A stretch of 64,000 nt of DNA from Muriicola marianensis (GTDB lineage Bacteria; Bacteroidota; Bacteroidia; Flavobacteriales; Flavobacteriaceae), in assembly GCF_014638095.1 (NCBI RefSeq), contig NZ_BMFH01000001.1:186001-250000 (forward strand), given 5' to 3'. How positions within the stretch are numbered: position 1 is the stretch's first letter; each line of letters opens with the position of its first letter. Shown piece by piece: positions 1-8,393 of this stretch. Made by a program: the position numbers and the translations under genes. The notes under the pieces are model-generated. The model saw only the letters and a list, made by a program, of their open reading frames with translations, had not been told where the DNA came from and did not search any database.

Positions 1-2
1 AC

Positions 3-1103
3 CATTCCTTCGTCAACGGACAGCACACTACCCAGGGAGGGACACACCAGGCTGCCTTCCGCGAAGCCCTGGTGAAGACCATCAGGGACTTCTACGGCAA
101 GAATTACGACGCCTCCGACATCCGAAAGAGTATCATTTCAGCTATTTCAATCAAGGTCATGGAACCTGTTTTTGAGAGTCAGACCAAGACCAAGTTGGGA
201 TCCACGGATATGGGAGGTGACTTTCCCACGGTTCGTACCTACGTAAATGATTTTATAGGTCGGGAACTCGACAATTACCTGCATAAGAACCCGGAGACTG
301 CCGAAAAGATCCAGCGGAAGATTATGATGGCTGAAAAGGAGCGAAAGGAGTTGTCGGGTATCCGCAAACTGGCGCGGGAGCGGGCAAAGAAAGCCAGCCT
401 TCACAATAAAAAGCTCAGGGATTGCCGCATCCACCTGGACGACATGAAGAGTGACAGGCGGCTCGAGAGCACCCTCTTTATCACGGAGGGGGATTCCGCC
501 TCGGGCTCTATCACCAAATCCCGGGATGTGAACACCCAGGCTGTTTTCAGCCTGAGGGGAAAGCCGCTGAATTCCTATGGGATGTCCAAGAAGATCGTCT
601 ACGAGAACGAGGAGTTCAACCTTCTGCAAGCAGCCCTGAATATAGAGGAATCTATGGAGGACCTCAGGTACAACAATATCGTGATAGCTACGGATGCAGA
701 CGTAGACGGTATGCACATCCGCCTGCTGCTGATTACCTTTTTCCTGCAGTTCTTTCCGGAACTCATCAAGGAGAATCACCTCTATATCCTACAAACCCCG
801 CTTTTCAGGGTTCGCAATAAAAAAGAGACGATCTATTGTTACAGCGAGGAGGAAAAGAAAGAGGCTATCGCCAAGTTAACCGGCAAACCCGAGATCACCC
901 GATTCAAAGGACTGGGTGAGATCTCTCCTGATGAGTTCAAGCATTTTATCGGGGAAGACATCAGGTTGGAACCGGTGATGCTGGACAAAGCACTTTCCAT
1001 CGAAGAACTCCTGCAGTTTTACATGGGCAAAAACACCCCGGATCGTCAGGAATTCATTATTAATAATCTTAAAGTAGAAGTTGATCTTGTAGATCAGGAA
1101 TAA
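3..1103 (+). CDS. parE: DNA topoisomerase IV subunit B, C-terminal part (cut by left edge)
   Basis: ATPase/TOPRIM subunit of a type IIA topoisomerase. The gene enters from the left edge, so the GHKL ATPase domain is outside; frame 3 is open from the first base. It begins in the transducer domain with the QGGTH motif (about nt 33-50). The TOPRIM domain follows, with the EGDSASGS glutamate motif near nt 485-510 and the DADVDG metal ligands near nt 690-715, then the C-terminal RFKGLGE signature. The next gene, 31 nt downstream, encodes the GyrA/ParC partner. In this group gyrA and gyrB usually stand apart, so the adjacent pair points to topoisomerase IV (decatenation) rather than gyrase. Confidence 0.92.
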   Translation, partial: HSFVNGQHTTQGGTHQAAFREALVKTIRDFYGKNYDASDIRKSIISAISIKVMEPVFESQTKTKLGSTDMGGDFPTVRTYVNDFIGRELDNYLHKNPETAEKIQRKIMMAEKERKELSGIRKLARERAKKASLHNKKLRDCRIHLDDMKSDRRLESTLFITEGDSASGSITKSRDVNTQAVFSLRGKPLNSYGMSKKIVYENEEFNLLQAALNIEESMEDLRYNNIVIATDADVDGMHIRLLLITFFLQFFPELIKENHLYILQTPLFRVRNKKETIYCYSEEEKKEAIAKLTGKPEITRFKGLGEISPDEFKHFIGEDIRLEPVMLDKALSIEELLQFYMGKNTPDRQEFIINNLKVEVDLVDQE

Positions 1104-1134
1104 TTCTAAATCAAGTAAATAGGAGTCTCTTTAT

Positions 1135-3783
1135 ATGGAAGAGAATGAAGATGGGCAATTAGAACAGGAAGAAGGCAGGGAAGGGCAGCAGGATGCACTT
1201 ACCAGGGTCACAGGGATGTATAAGGACTGGTTCCTGGATTACGCCTCCTACGTTATTCTTGAGAGGGCGGTACCTGCGATTGAGGACGGGTTTAAGCCTG
1301 TACAGCGGAGGATCATGCATTCCTTAAAAGAACTGGACGACGGTCGCTACAACAAAGTTGCCAATGTGGTAGGCCATACCATGCAATACCACCCCCACGG
1401 TGATGCCAGTATCGCAGACGCCATGGTGCAGATCGGACAGAAGGACCTGCTGATCGACACTCAGGGGAACTGGGGGAACATCCTGACCGGTGATGGGGCG
1501 GCTGCATCCCGTTATATAGAGGCCCGACTTTCAAAATTTGCCCTGGATGTGGTCTTCAGTCCGAAGATCACGGAATGGCAGCTATCTTATGACGGCCGCA
1601 AGAAAGAACCCGTTCACCTGCCTGTTAAATTCCCGTTGCTTCTGGCCCAGGGTGCGGAAGGGATTGCGGTGGGGTTGTCTACAAAGATCCTGCCTCACAA
1701 CTTTAACGAGCTCATCGACGCCTCCATCAAGCATCTGAAGGGTCAGAAGTTTAAGTTATTCCCTGATTTTCCCACGGCCGGGATCATCGACGTCACCAAT
1801 TACAACGACGGCATGAGGGGAGGCCGGATCAGGATCAGGGCTAAGATCTCTCAGCTCGACAAGAACACGCTGATGATCAGTGAGATCCCCTATGGAACCA
1901 ACACCTCCTCCTTAATTGACTCTATCCTCAAGGCAAATGACAAGGGAAAGATCAAGATCAAGAAGATAGAGGATAATACTGCGGCCGAGGTAGAGATTCT
2001 CATTCATCTCCCCAGTGGAATTTCTCCGGACAAGACCATTGACGCACTCTACGCCTTCACTGCCTGTGAGAGCTCCATTTCACCCCTGGGATGTATCATC
2101 GAAGACAATAAACCCTTGTTTATCGGGGTACAGGAGATGCTGCAGCGGTCTACTGACCATACGGTTGAATTGCTGAAAGAGGAGTTGGAGATACAATTGG
2201 GGGAGTTGCAGGATCAGTGGCATTACGCTTCTCTTGAACGGATCTTTATAGAAAACCGCATCTACCGGGACATAGAGGAACAAGAGACCTGGGAAGGGGT
2301 GATTGCTGCCATTGACAAAGGTCTTAAACCTCACATCGGTCATTTGAAGAGGGAGGTGACGGAAGAGGATATCGTGAGGTTGACGGAGATCCGGATCAAA
2401 AGGATCTCTAAATTCGACATTGATAAGGCACAGCAGCTGATCGATAGCCTTGAAGAAAAGATCGCCCAGACCAAAAAGTATCTCGCGAACCTGGTGGATT
2501 TTGCCATAGATTATTTTAAGGAATTAAAGAAAAAGTACGGGCAGGGGCGGGAACGCAAATCGGAGATCAGGATATTCGACGAGATCGAGGCGACCAAGGT
2601 GGTCATTCGAAACACAAAACTATATGTCAACAGGGAAGAAGGATTCGTGGGCACTTCCTTAAAAAAGGACGAGTATGTCACCGATTGCAGCGATATTGAC
2701 GACATTATCATCTTCACCAAAAGTGGCCATATGATGGTCACCAAGGTAGACGCCAAGACCTTTGTGGAAAAGAACATCATCCATGTAGCGGTCTTTAAAA
2801 AGAAGGACAAGCGCACCATCTATAACATGATCTACAAGGATGGAAGGGGTGGTGCCAGTTACGTAAAACGGTTTAACGTCACGGGCGTGACACGGGATAA
2901 GATGTACGACCTTACCAATGGCAAAGCCCAGTCTGATGTCCTCTATTTTACGGCTAACCCCAACGGGGAGGCAGAGGTAGTGACCGTCAACCTGAGGCAG
3001 TCTGGCAGTATTAAAAAACTGAAATGGGACCTCGATTTCGCCGATGTGCTGATCAAAGGAAGGAACTCCAAAGGGAATATCGTGACCAAATACCCGGTCA
3101 AACGCATTGAACTGAAAGAGAAAGGACTTTCTACCCTCAAACCCCGTAAAATATGGTTCGATGATACTATTCAGCGACTCAATGTGGACGGACGGGGCGA
3201 ATTGCTGGGTGAATTCACCAGCGAGGACCGCTTGCTCATTATCAGTCAGAAAGGAGTGGTCAAAACGGCCATTCCGGATATCATCATGAGGTTTGATGAC
3301 GATATGATCGTCCTGGAGAAATGGAAGCCTGAGAAACCCCTCTCAGCCATCTACTGGGAAGGAGAAAAGGAATTATTCTACGTAAAGCGTTTCCTGGTGG
3401 AAAATCCCGACAAGGAAGAAGTGATCATCACAGATCATCCCAAGTCCTACCTGGAAAAGATCTTTACGGAATACAGGCCGGTGGCCGAAGTGGTCTTTGG
3501 CAAAAAGCGGGGGCAGGAACGCAAGGAAAACATGGTGGTTACTCTGGACGAATTCATAGCTGTAAAAGGGATAACAGCCATGGGAAACCAGCTTACCAAG
3601 GAAAAGGTGCTGGAGATCAATGCCCTGGAACCCCTCCCATATGAAGAACCCAAAAAGAATAAGGCCGAAGACATAGAGGTCATCGATGAAGAGGATGTAA
3701 CACCTGACAAAAAAAGTTCCGAGTCAAAGGCTAAGGAAAAAGAACAAGGAGAAGACAAAGACGGGCAGACCAAGTTGTTCTGA
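1135..3783 (+). CDS. parC: DNA topoisomerase IV subunit A
   Basis: DNA cleavage and rejoining subunit of topoisomerase IV, 882 residues. The winged-helix breakage domain is at the N-terminus; the catalytic tyrosine is Tyr127 in the AASRYIEARL motif. The tower and coiled-coil regions follow (to about residue 470), then a beta-pinwheel-like C-terminal domain and a highly charged tail rich in Glu and Lys (about 840-882) ending in TKLF. The N-terminus carries about 18 acidic residues before the fold starts. ATG start with AGGAG some 10 nt upstream. It follows parE by 31 nt and converges on the terC-like gene with a 10-nt gap, so it probably ends the operon. Confidence 0.94.
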   Translation: MEENEDGQLEQEEGREGQQDALTRVTGMYKDWFLDYASYVILERAVPAIEDGFKPVQRRIMHSLKELDDGRYNKVANVVGHTMQYHPHGDASIADAMVQIGQKDLLIDTQGNWGNILTGDGAAASRYIEARLSKFALDVVFSPKITEWQLSYDGRKKEPVHLPVKFPLLLAQGAEGIAVGLSTKILPHNFNELIDASIKHLKGQKFKLFPDFPTAGIIDVTNYNDGMRGGRIRIRAKISQLDKNTLMISEIPYGTNTSSLIDSILKANDKGKIKIKKIEDNTAAEVEILIHLPSGISPDKTIDALYAFTACESSISPLGCIIEDNKPLFIGVQEMLQRSTDHTVELLKEELEIQLGELQDQWHYASLERIFIENRIYRDIEEQETWEGVIAAIDKGLKPHIGHLKREVTEEDIVRLTEIRIKRISKFDIDKAQQLIDSLEEKIAQTKKYLANLVDFAIDYFKELKKKYGQGRERKSEIRIFDEIEATKVVIRNTKLYVNREEGFVGTSLKKDEYVTDCSDIDDIIIFTKSGHMMVTKVDAKTFVEKNIIHVAVFKKKDKRTIYNMIYKDGRGGASYVKRFNVTGVTRDKMYDLTNGKAQSDVLYFTANPNGEAEVVTVNLRQSGSIKKLKWDLDFADVLIKGRNSKGNIVTKYPVKRIELKEKGLSTLKPRKIWFDDTIQRLNVDGRGELLGEFTSEDRLLIISQKGVVKTAIPDIIMRFDDDMIVLEKWKPEKPLSAIYWEGEKELFYVKRFLVENPDKEEVIITDHPKSYLEKIFTEYRPVAEVVFGKKRGQERKENMVVTLDEFIAVKGITAMGNQLTKEKVLEINALEPLPYEEPKKNKAEDIEVIDEEDVTPDKKSSESKAKEKEQGEDKDGQTKLF

Positions 3784-3793
3784 CCCGGTCCGA

Positions 3794-4636
3794 TCAGCAT
3801 TCAGGATCTTCCGCCGACCCATCCTGATTTTCCTCCAGATCTTCAATAAACTCCTCTTTCTTCCTGTATTTCATATTGAGGAACTCCACCAGCAGGGAAA
3901 AGGTAATGGCAAAATAAAGGTAGCCTTTTGGAATAGCTCCGATCTCTGAACCGAAGAAGCGGGCGTGACTCAGGTGGGCTGCTTCGGCGATCAGCATAAA
4001 CCCTATAAGGATCAGGAACGACAGGGCCAGCAGCTGCATGGAGGGATGCTTGTTGATGAATACCCTGATCGCATTGGCAAAGACCATCATGATTATGATG
4101 GAGATGACCACCGCTATGACCATGAGCACCAGGGCATCTTCAGGTTTATCACCTATTCCGCTGGTCATCCCCACTGCTGTCAAAATAGAATCTATGGAGA
4201 AGATGAAATCGATGATCAGGATCTGGAAAAGCGCCCTGTTCAGGCTGGTAATATTCTTGGCTTCCAGCGCTTCCTCATCGTGTTCCGGCAATTCCACCTT
4301 CTCGTGAATTTCTGATGTGCTCTTGTACAAAAGGAAGAGTCCGCCCAGCAGCAGGATCAGGGCCTGACCGCTGATTCCTGCGGAGAACCAGGAGCTTTCT
4401 ACATAGTAGAACGGGTTTTTTAGACCGATAAGGAAAGACACCGCAAAAAGCAGGATGATCCTTTGCACCATGGCCAGGATCAGCCCCCAGAGGGTTGCTT
4501 TTTTTTGTTGTTTTTCAGGGAGTTTGTTGGCGGCTATGGTGATGAATACGATATTGTCGATACCCAGGACGATCTCCAGGAAGGTGAGGGTGAGCAGGGC
4601 TACCCAGGCATCCGGACTAGTGAGAATGTCGAACAT
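3794..4636 (-). CDS. TerC/Alx-family integral membrane protein
   Basis: About 280 residues with seven or so predicted membrane segments. The N-terminal LEIVLGIDNIVFI stretch and a second repeat FIFSIDSILTAVGM carry the buried Asp residues typical of the TerC family (YceF/YjbE-type), linked to manganese or other metal export. An in-frame TTG at 4642 would add two residues, but the ATG at 4636 gives the usual MFDILTS start and sits 2 nt after the stop of the upstream lipoprotein gene, so the two are probably cotranscribed. The C-terminus is an acidic cytoplasmic tail. Substrate cannot be told from sequence. Confidence 0.88.
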   Translation of the reverse strand: MFDILTSPDAWVALLTLTFLEIVLGIDNIVFITIAANKLPEKQQKKATLWGLILAMVQRIILLFAVSFLIGLKNPFYYVESSWFSAGISGQALILLLGGLFLLYKSTSEIHEKVELPEHDEEALEAKNITSLNRALFQILIIDFIFSIDSILTAVGMTSGIGDKPEDALVLMVIAVVISIIIMMVFANAIRVFINKHPSMQLLALSFLILIGFMLIAEAAHLSHARFFGSEIGAIPKGYLYFAITFSLLVEFLNMKYRKKEEFIEDLEENQDGSAEDPEC

Positions 4637-4638
4637 GA

Positions 4639-5016
4639 TCAATTCATTTTAATGGCGGTGCCTCTGGTTTTTTGTGCACTGCCTACCAAGCCGTATTCAA
4701 AAGTATAGGAACTGTCTGTAGTACTGAGGATCTTCATGTGGATTGACTTCTGCTCACTCAGATTTTTGGGATTCAGGTTCTTGACGATGAATTCACAGTC
4801 ATTTATCCAGCGTACTGAGGAGGTGTCGGCCCTTCCTTCAAAGTAATCGATCTCTATCTCCTGGTCCCTCTCAAAAACCGTTGTTTGTTCAACGCCATCT
4901 ATGAGGGCCGTATAGCGGAATCTCCCTTCCTTAAAGGCCGCACAATCCCTTGTCGGAGTGCTGCAGGCAATTACAAGTCCTCCCAGGATGCAAAGCAACA
5001 CGAAGTTTTTTAACAT
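4639..5016 (-). CDS. Small lipoprotein of unknown function
   Basis: 125 residues. A signal peptide is followed by a lipobox (LVIAC, Cys18), so this is probably a lipidated periplasmic or outer-membrane protein. The mature part is a compact, beta-rich domain with two further cysteines (Cys24 and the Cys of NDCEF) that could pair. Similar small proteins in flavobacterial genomes often carry the misleading name 'DNA topoisomerase IV' because they sit next to parC; nothing here resembles a topoisomerase. It lies directly upstream of the TerC-like gene on the same strand and is likely in the same transcript. Function unknown. Confidence 0.8.
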   Translation of the reverse strand: MLKNFVLLCILGGLVIACSTPTRDCAAFKEGRFRYTALIDGVEQTTVFERDQEIEIDYFEGRADTSSVRWINDCEFIVKNLNPKNLSEQKSIHMKILSTTDSSYTFEYGLVGSAQKTRGTAIKMN

Positions 5017-5085
5017 GTCTGCAAATTAGTGAATTCTGTTAATTACCAGCAACATCCACAGGAGAAACTAGCCTTAATCCAAAGG

Positions 5086-5439
5086 CTATTTTTCGAAGGC
5101 TTCAAAGCTACCATCTTCATAGAGTATTAGCACCTTCCTGATCACCCTTTCCTTGTCAAATTGTAAAGTTTCCGGAATGTTTTTTGGCTTCAGGGTACCG
5201 GAGGCCTCTTCCCCGGACGGAAATGCACCCTTTCCATTGAGGAGCCAGTACAGATTCACCTCGGGGTAGGAGCGAACCACCTTCATCACGAATTCAAGAC
5301 TCGGTTTGTTCCGGCCGGTCAGTACGTGAGAGATACTCGATCTCTGCACCCCGATCTTATCCGCGAAAGCGGCTGCTGAAAGATTGTAGTGATCCAGGAT
5401 CTTTTCGAGGCGGGCGATGAAATCTGCACTGTTTACCAT
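5086..5439 (-). CDS. XRE-family HTH transcriptional regulator
   Basis: 117 residues. A Cro/CI-type helix-turn-helix covers about residues 6-62 (LSAAAFADKIGVQRSSISHV is the recognition region), followed by the YPEVNLYWLLNGKG segment common in Bacteroidota XRE proteins and a short C-terminal region. The ATG lies inside a perfect inverted repeat GTTTAC-CATT-GTAAAC (5431-5446), which suggests autoregulation. It is transcribed divergently from the M14 peptidase-like gene across an AT-rich 273-nt spacer with two further related palindromes. A paralogue sits at 15273-15641. Confidence 0.88.
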   Translation of the reverse strand: MVNSADFIARLEKILDHYNLSAAAFADKIGVQRSSISHVLTGRNKPSLEFVMKVVRSYPEVNLYWLLNGKGAFPSGEEASGTLKPKNIPETLQFDKERVIRKVLILYEDGSFEAFEK

Positions 5440-5446
5440 TGTAAAC
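5431..5446. promoter_or_regulatory. Candidate operator overlapping the XRE start codon
   Basis: Perfect 6-bp inverted repeat GTTTAC-N4-GTAAAC. The start codon of the XRE gene (complement of 5437-5439) lies in the 4-nt spacer. The TTAC-N4-GTAA core recurs at 5635-5646 and, with one mismatch, at 5591-5600. Most likely an autoregulatory operator. In the mRNA the same bases could also form a 6-bp hairpin with AUG in the loop. Confidence 0.5.
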
Positions 5447-5590
5447 TATTTAATAACAAACTTTTTAATTTATTCTTAAAAATTGATGAATAATTGTATA
5501 AAATAATTAAATTAAAACTATCAATAGACCTATTTAATAAACTGATATAATGTTGATTAATATTATTTTTATGACGACCTTCACATTTGG

Positions 5591-5602
5591 TTACAAATGT
5601 CA
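5591..5602. promoter_or_regulatory. Candidate XRE operator, imperfect copy
   Basis: TTACAAATGTCA, a one-mismatch version of TTAC-N4-GTAA, inside the 11-mer GTTACAAATGT (5590-5600) that is repeated exactly at 5634-5644, 44 bp away. It lies in the AT-rich spacer between the divergent XRE and M14 peptidase genes. Confidence 0.4.
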
Positions 5603-5634
5603 ATTTTACTCATAAAATACAAAGCGTTTATTAG

Positions 5635-5646
5635 TTACAAATGTAA
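5635..5646. promoter_or_regulatory. Candidate XRE operator, perfect palindrome
   Basis: TTACAAATGTAA, a perfect palindrome of the TTAC-N4-GTAA type, about 65 bp upstream of the M14 peptidase GTG start. Together with the sites at 5431 and 5591 it suggests that the divergent spacer is controlled by the XRE protein. Confidence 0.45.
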
Positions 5647-5712
5647 ATAAAGTTATGACATAAGTTTCTAATTTACCCTTACTTTTACATCGACTAGCAA
5701 AGACAAGTAACA

Positions 5713-6828
5713 GTGGAAGGTCAGGACTATAATGTGATTCGCGAGGGATCTGTAAAGGGTCGGTACCTCAGTCCCGAAATGCTGCATCCCATTCTCGAGT
5801 TCTGGGGTGAAAAGATGCATTTGGAAAAAATCGGAAATTCGGTCATGGGCAGACCTATCCAAAAGATCGTTCTGGGAACGGGTCCCATAAAGGTGATGAT
5901 GTGGTCTCAGATGCACGGGAATGAATCCACCACAACTAAAGCGGTTTTAGATCTTGTAAAGGCTTTGCACCTGGGGTACAGAAATTCAGGGGATATCCTG
6001 GAAAGTCTTACCCTTGTGATCATTCCTCAGCTCAACCCTGACGGCGCAGAGGCCTATACCCGTGAAAATGCGGCCGGGATCGACCTCAACCGGGATGCCC
6101 GAAATCAGACGCAGCCGGAGAGTATCGTGCTTTCTGAGACATTTAGAGAACACAAACCCGACTTCTGTTTTAACCTGCACGACCAAAGGACGATCTTCAG
6201 CGCAGGACCCGGACCTCACCCGGCCACCTTATCCTTTCTATCTCCTGCAGCAGATACCTCACGGTCTGTTACGGCAAGCCGACTCACCGCCATGCAGATC
6301 ATTTCAGGGATCAACAGGGAATTACAGGCCGTGATCCCGGGCCAGATAGGTCGATATGACGATGCCTTCAACCCGAATTGCGTGGGCGACACGTTTCAGA
6401 TGCAACAAACGCCCACCCTCCTTTTTGAGGCAGGGCATTTCGCCGGGGATTACGAACGTGAAAAGACCCGTCAATATGTCTTTACAGCCCTTTGGACCGC
6501 CCTCGATCAGATCGTTGCCGGCAGGTACCGGGAGGAGACCCAAAAGGGATATGAGGACATTCCTGAGAATCAAAAAAAATTCTTCGATATCCTGATCCGC
6601 AATGCGCAGGTCCTTCAGCCAGACCTTTCCGCTCAATCAGACGCTGGCATTTTGTACCGGGAGGAACTCCGCTCTGGATCGATCCACTTCAGTCCGGAGA
6701 TTGAAAAGCAAGGTGATTTGTCTGAGTCGTACGGGCATGTAGAATACGATTGTATCCAACAGGTCGATCTCGAAAAGCTCAGATCTTTAAAGGAGATCAC
6801 GGTCCTGTTTCCTGAGAGAAAGCGTTAA
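5713..6828 (+). CDS. M14-family zinc carboxypeptidase-like protein
   Basis: 371 residues. The peptidase M14 (carboxypeptidase A/succinylglutamate desuccinylase-like) zinc site is readable: His68 and Glu71 in HGNES, then His156 in NLHDQ. Supporting motifs are LNPDG (about 107-111) and DLNRD (124-128), and the likely catalytic Glu239 is in LFEAGH. No signal peptide, so probably cytoplasmic. The start is a GTG; an in-frame TAG at 5695-5697 and the absence of another start codon before 5713 make this the earliest start. It stands alone, divergent from the XRE regulator. Substrate unknown; amidase or peptidase action on a small amino-acid conjugate is the simplest guess. Confidence 0.85.
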   Translation: MEGQDYNVIREGSVKGRYLSPEMLHPILEFWGEKMHLEKIGNSVMGRPIQKIVLGTGPIKVMMWSQMHGNESTTTKAVLDLVKALHLGYRNSGDILESLTLVIIPQLNPDGAEAYTRENAAGIDLNRDARNQTQPESIVLSETFREHKPDFCFNLHDQRTIFSAGPGPHPATLSFLSPAADTSRSVTASRLTAMQIISGINRELQAVIPGQIGRYDDAFNPNCVGDTFQMQQTPTLLFEAGHFAGDYEREKTRQYVFTALWTALDQIVAGRYREETQKGYEDIPENQKKFFDILIRNAQVLQPDLSAQSDAGILYREELRSGSIHFSPEIEKQGDLSESYGHVEYDCIQQVDLEKLRSLKEITVLFPERKR

Positions 6829-6896
6829 TTTCCAGAGTAATTTTGAGTATCTTTCAAAAAAAGCGCGTTTCTGTTACGTATATTTTCTTAATTGAT

Positions 6897-6904
6897 TATT
6901 TTTG
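6897..6904 (+). promoter_or_regulatory. Bacteroidota -7 element for the Lrp/AsnC gene
   Basis: TATTTTTG matches the TAnnTTTG consensus and lies 18 nt before the ATG at 6922. It supports that start over an in-frame TTG/ATT region further upstream. No clear -33 TTG at the right distance. Confidence 0.4.
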
Positions 6905-6921
6905 CTCCAAATATTGTTATT

Positions 6922-7401
6922 ATGGGAAAAGTAAAATTGGATGAAATCGATCACCAGATCCTGGACATGCTCATAGACAATACCAGGACTCCCTTTACGG
7001 ACATTGCCAAGAAATTACTGATCTCCGCCGGGACGGTGCACGTTCGGGTGAAAAAAATGGAGGAGGCAGGGATCATACAGGGGTCCTCCCTGGTGGTGGA
7101 TTACGTAAAACTGGGATATGCCTTTATAGCTTACGTCGGCATTTTCCTGGAAAAGACCCATCAGACCAAATTCGTGATCGAACGCCTGAACCAGATCCCG
7201 AACGTTACTGTAGCCCATATTACCACTGGAAAGTTCAATATCTTTTGCAAGATCCGGGCTAAAGACACCAATGACGCCAAGAATATCATCTTCAGGATAG
7301 ACGATATCGAAGGGATCAGCCGTACCGAAACCATGATCTCCCTTGAAGAAAGCATCAACGACAAGAAGAGGCTGATGCATACCATTTTCAATGAGCTCTA
7401 A
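6922..7401 (+). CDS. Lrp/AsnC-family transcriptional regulator
   Basis: 159 residues. N-terminal winged HTH (about residues 3-55: LDEIDHQILDMLIDNTRTPF with the recognition helix around ISAGTVHVRVKK) and a C-terminal RAM/ACT-like ligand and oligomerisation domain (about 65-145). The open frame extends 30 nt upstream, but the ATG at 6922 gives the canonical MGKVKLDEID start and is preceded by a TAnnTTTG promoter element. Lrp/AsnC proteins usually sense amino acids. No amino-acid transport or metabolism gene is adjacent except, further away, proline and alanine dehydrogenase genes, so targets cannot be named. Confidence 0.9.
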   Translation: MGKVKLDEIDHQILDMLIDNTRTPFTDIAKKLLISAGTVHVRVKKMEEAGIIQGSSLVVDYVKLGYAFIAYVGIFLEKTHQTKFVIERLNQIPNVTVAHITTGKFNIFCKIRAKDTNDAKNIIFRIDDIEGISRTETMISLEESINDKKRLMHTIFNEL

Positions 7402-7442
7402 ACAGCCGGTTTTACCTTATCTTCATATTTACTAGTCGATCC

Positions 7443-7958
7443 ATGAAGACCTCTCAGCTTACATCATCCGACTACAATCCCTATTACAAGGCGTATATCG
7501 AGGCACTGGGGGAAGTCGACCTTATGAAGACCCTCAAGAAACAAGTGGAGAATTATCCGCAGTTTCTGGGCAGTATTCCGGAGGATAAACTCAATTACAG
7601 TTATGCTGAAGGCAAGTGGACGGTAGCTGAGGTTCTTGTCCATGTCCTGGATTCCGAAAGGGTGTTCCAATACCGGGCTTTGCGATTTGCGAGGAAGGAT
7701 GAGACTCCGCTTCCGGGGTTCGACCAGGACCTATATGTTCCGGCCTCAGGGGCTAACCATAGAAGTATTGAATCGATCATAGAAGAGTACAAGGCGATCA
7801 GGCGATCGACCATAGCACTTTACGAGTCGTTTGAAGAAGGTGTACTGAAAAGAAGGGGAGTGGCCAGCAACTCGACCATGAGCGTAGGGGCTTTGGGGTT
7901 TATTATCTGTGGCCATCAAAAGCACCACAGGAATATTATCAGGGAGCGATATCTCTGA
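7443..7958 (+). CDS. DinB-superfamily protein
   Basis: 171 residues, a four-helix DinB/YfiT-type fold. The three metal-binding histidines can be placed at His67 (LVHVLDSER), His158 and His162 (GHQKHHRNII). This superfamily includes nickel- or zinc-dependent thiol transferases and many proteins of unknown role. The gene follows the Lrp/AsnC gene by 41 nt on the same strand and converges with the small acidic protein gene with a 2-nt gap. A second, distantly related DinB-fold protein lies inside the his operon at 34335. Substrate unknown. Confidence 0.85.
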   Translation: MKTSQLTSSDYNPYYKAYIEALGEVDLMKTLKKQVENYPQFLGSIPEDKLNYSYAEGKWTVAEVLVHVLDSERVFQYRALRFARKDETPLPGFDQDLYVPASGANHRSIESIIEEYKAIRRSTIALYESFEEGVLKRRGVASNSTMSVGALGFIICGHQKHHRNIIRERYL

Positions 7959-7960
7959 AT

Positions 7961-8278
7961 TCAGTCGATTTCCTCACCCTCCGTCTCCGTTTCCAGGTTT
8001 AGTTCCAGCTCAGGTTCTTCGGTAACCGGTTTTACGCCTTCTTCCTCTTCCTCCTCGTCATTGTCGAAATAATTGGCGATAAAATGAGACAGGCTCTGGC
8101 TGATCTTCACCAGGTAGAGCGCATCTTCCGTTCTTAGCTCAACGGCCTCTATGTATTCCCCTTTGTGATTTTTAAATGAGATGATGTCGTCATCTCCGTA
8201 GCCGTCCGGATAGGATTCTACTAACCTGGCCGCGAGCAGGGCGTCCAGTTTTTTGTGGTCGATCAGTATTCGTTTCAT
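7961..8278 (-). CDS. Small acidic conserved protein, unknown
   Basis: 105 residues, not recognised as a named family. The first 70 residues look like a small folded alpha/beta domain (MKRILIDHKKLDALLAARLV start); the last 35 are extremely acidic, with an unbroken run of Glu and a Glu/Thr-rich tail ending EGEEID. No signal peptide or membrane segment. It stands alone between convergent dinB and upstream-facing aroB genes. The acidic tail suggests a soluble protein that binds a basic partner, but this is only inference. Confidence 0.65.
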   Translation of the reverse strand: MKRILIDHKKLDALLAARLVESYPDGYGDDDIISFKNHKGEYIEAVELRTEDALYLVKISQSLSHFIANYFDNDEEEEEEGVKPVTEEPELELNLETETEGEEID

Positions 8279-8393
8279 AGGTCGGTCTATTTAGTGTGCT
8301 TGTGCTCTTCTAAAAACACTAACCTAATCTAGAATATTTTTTCTCCCGGGAAGGGAAAGAGTTGTAAACGGCGAATTTTAGTATGCGAAGCCC

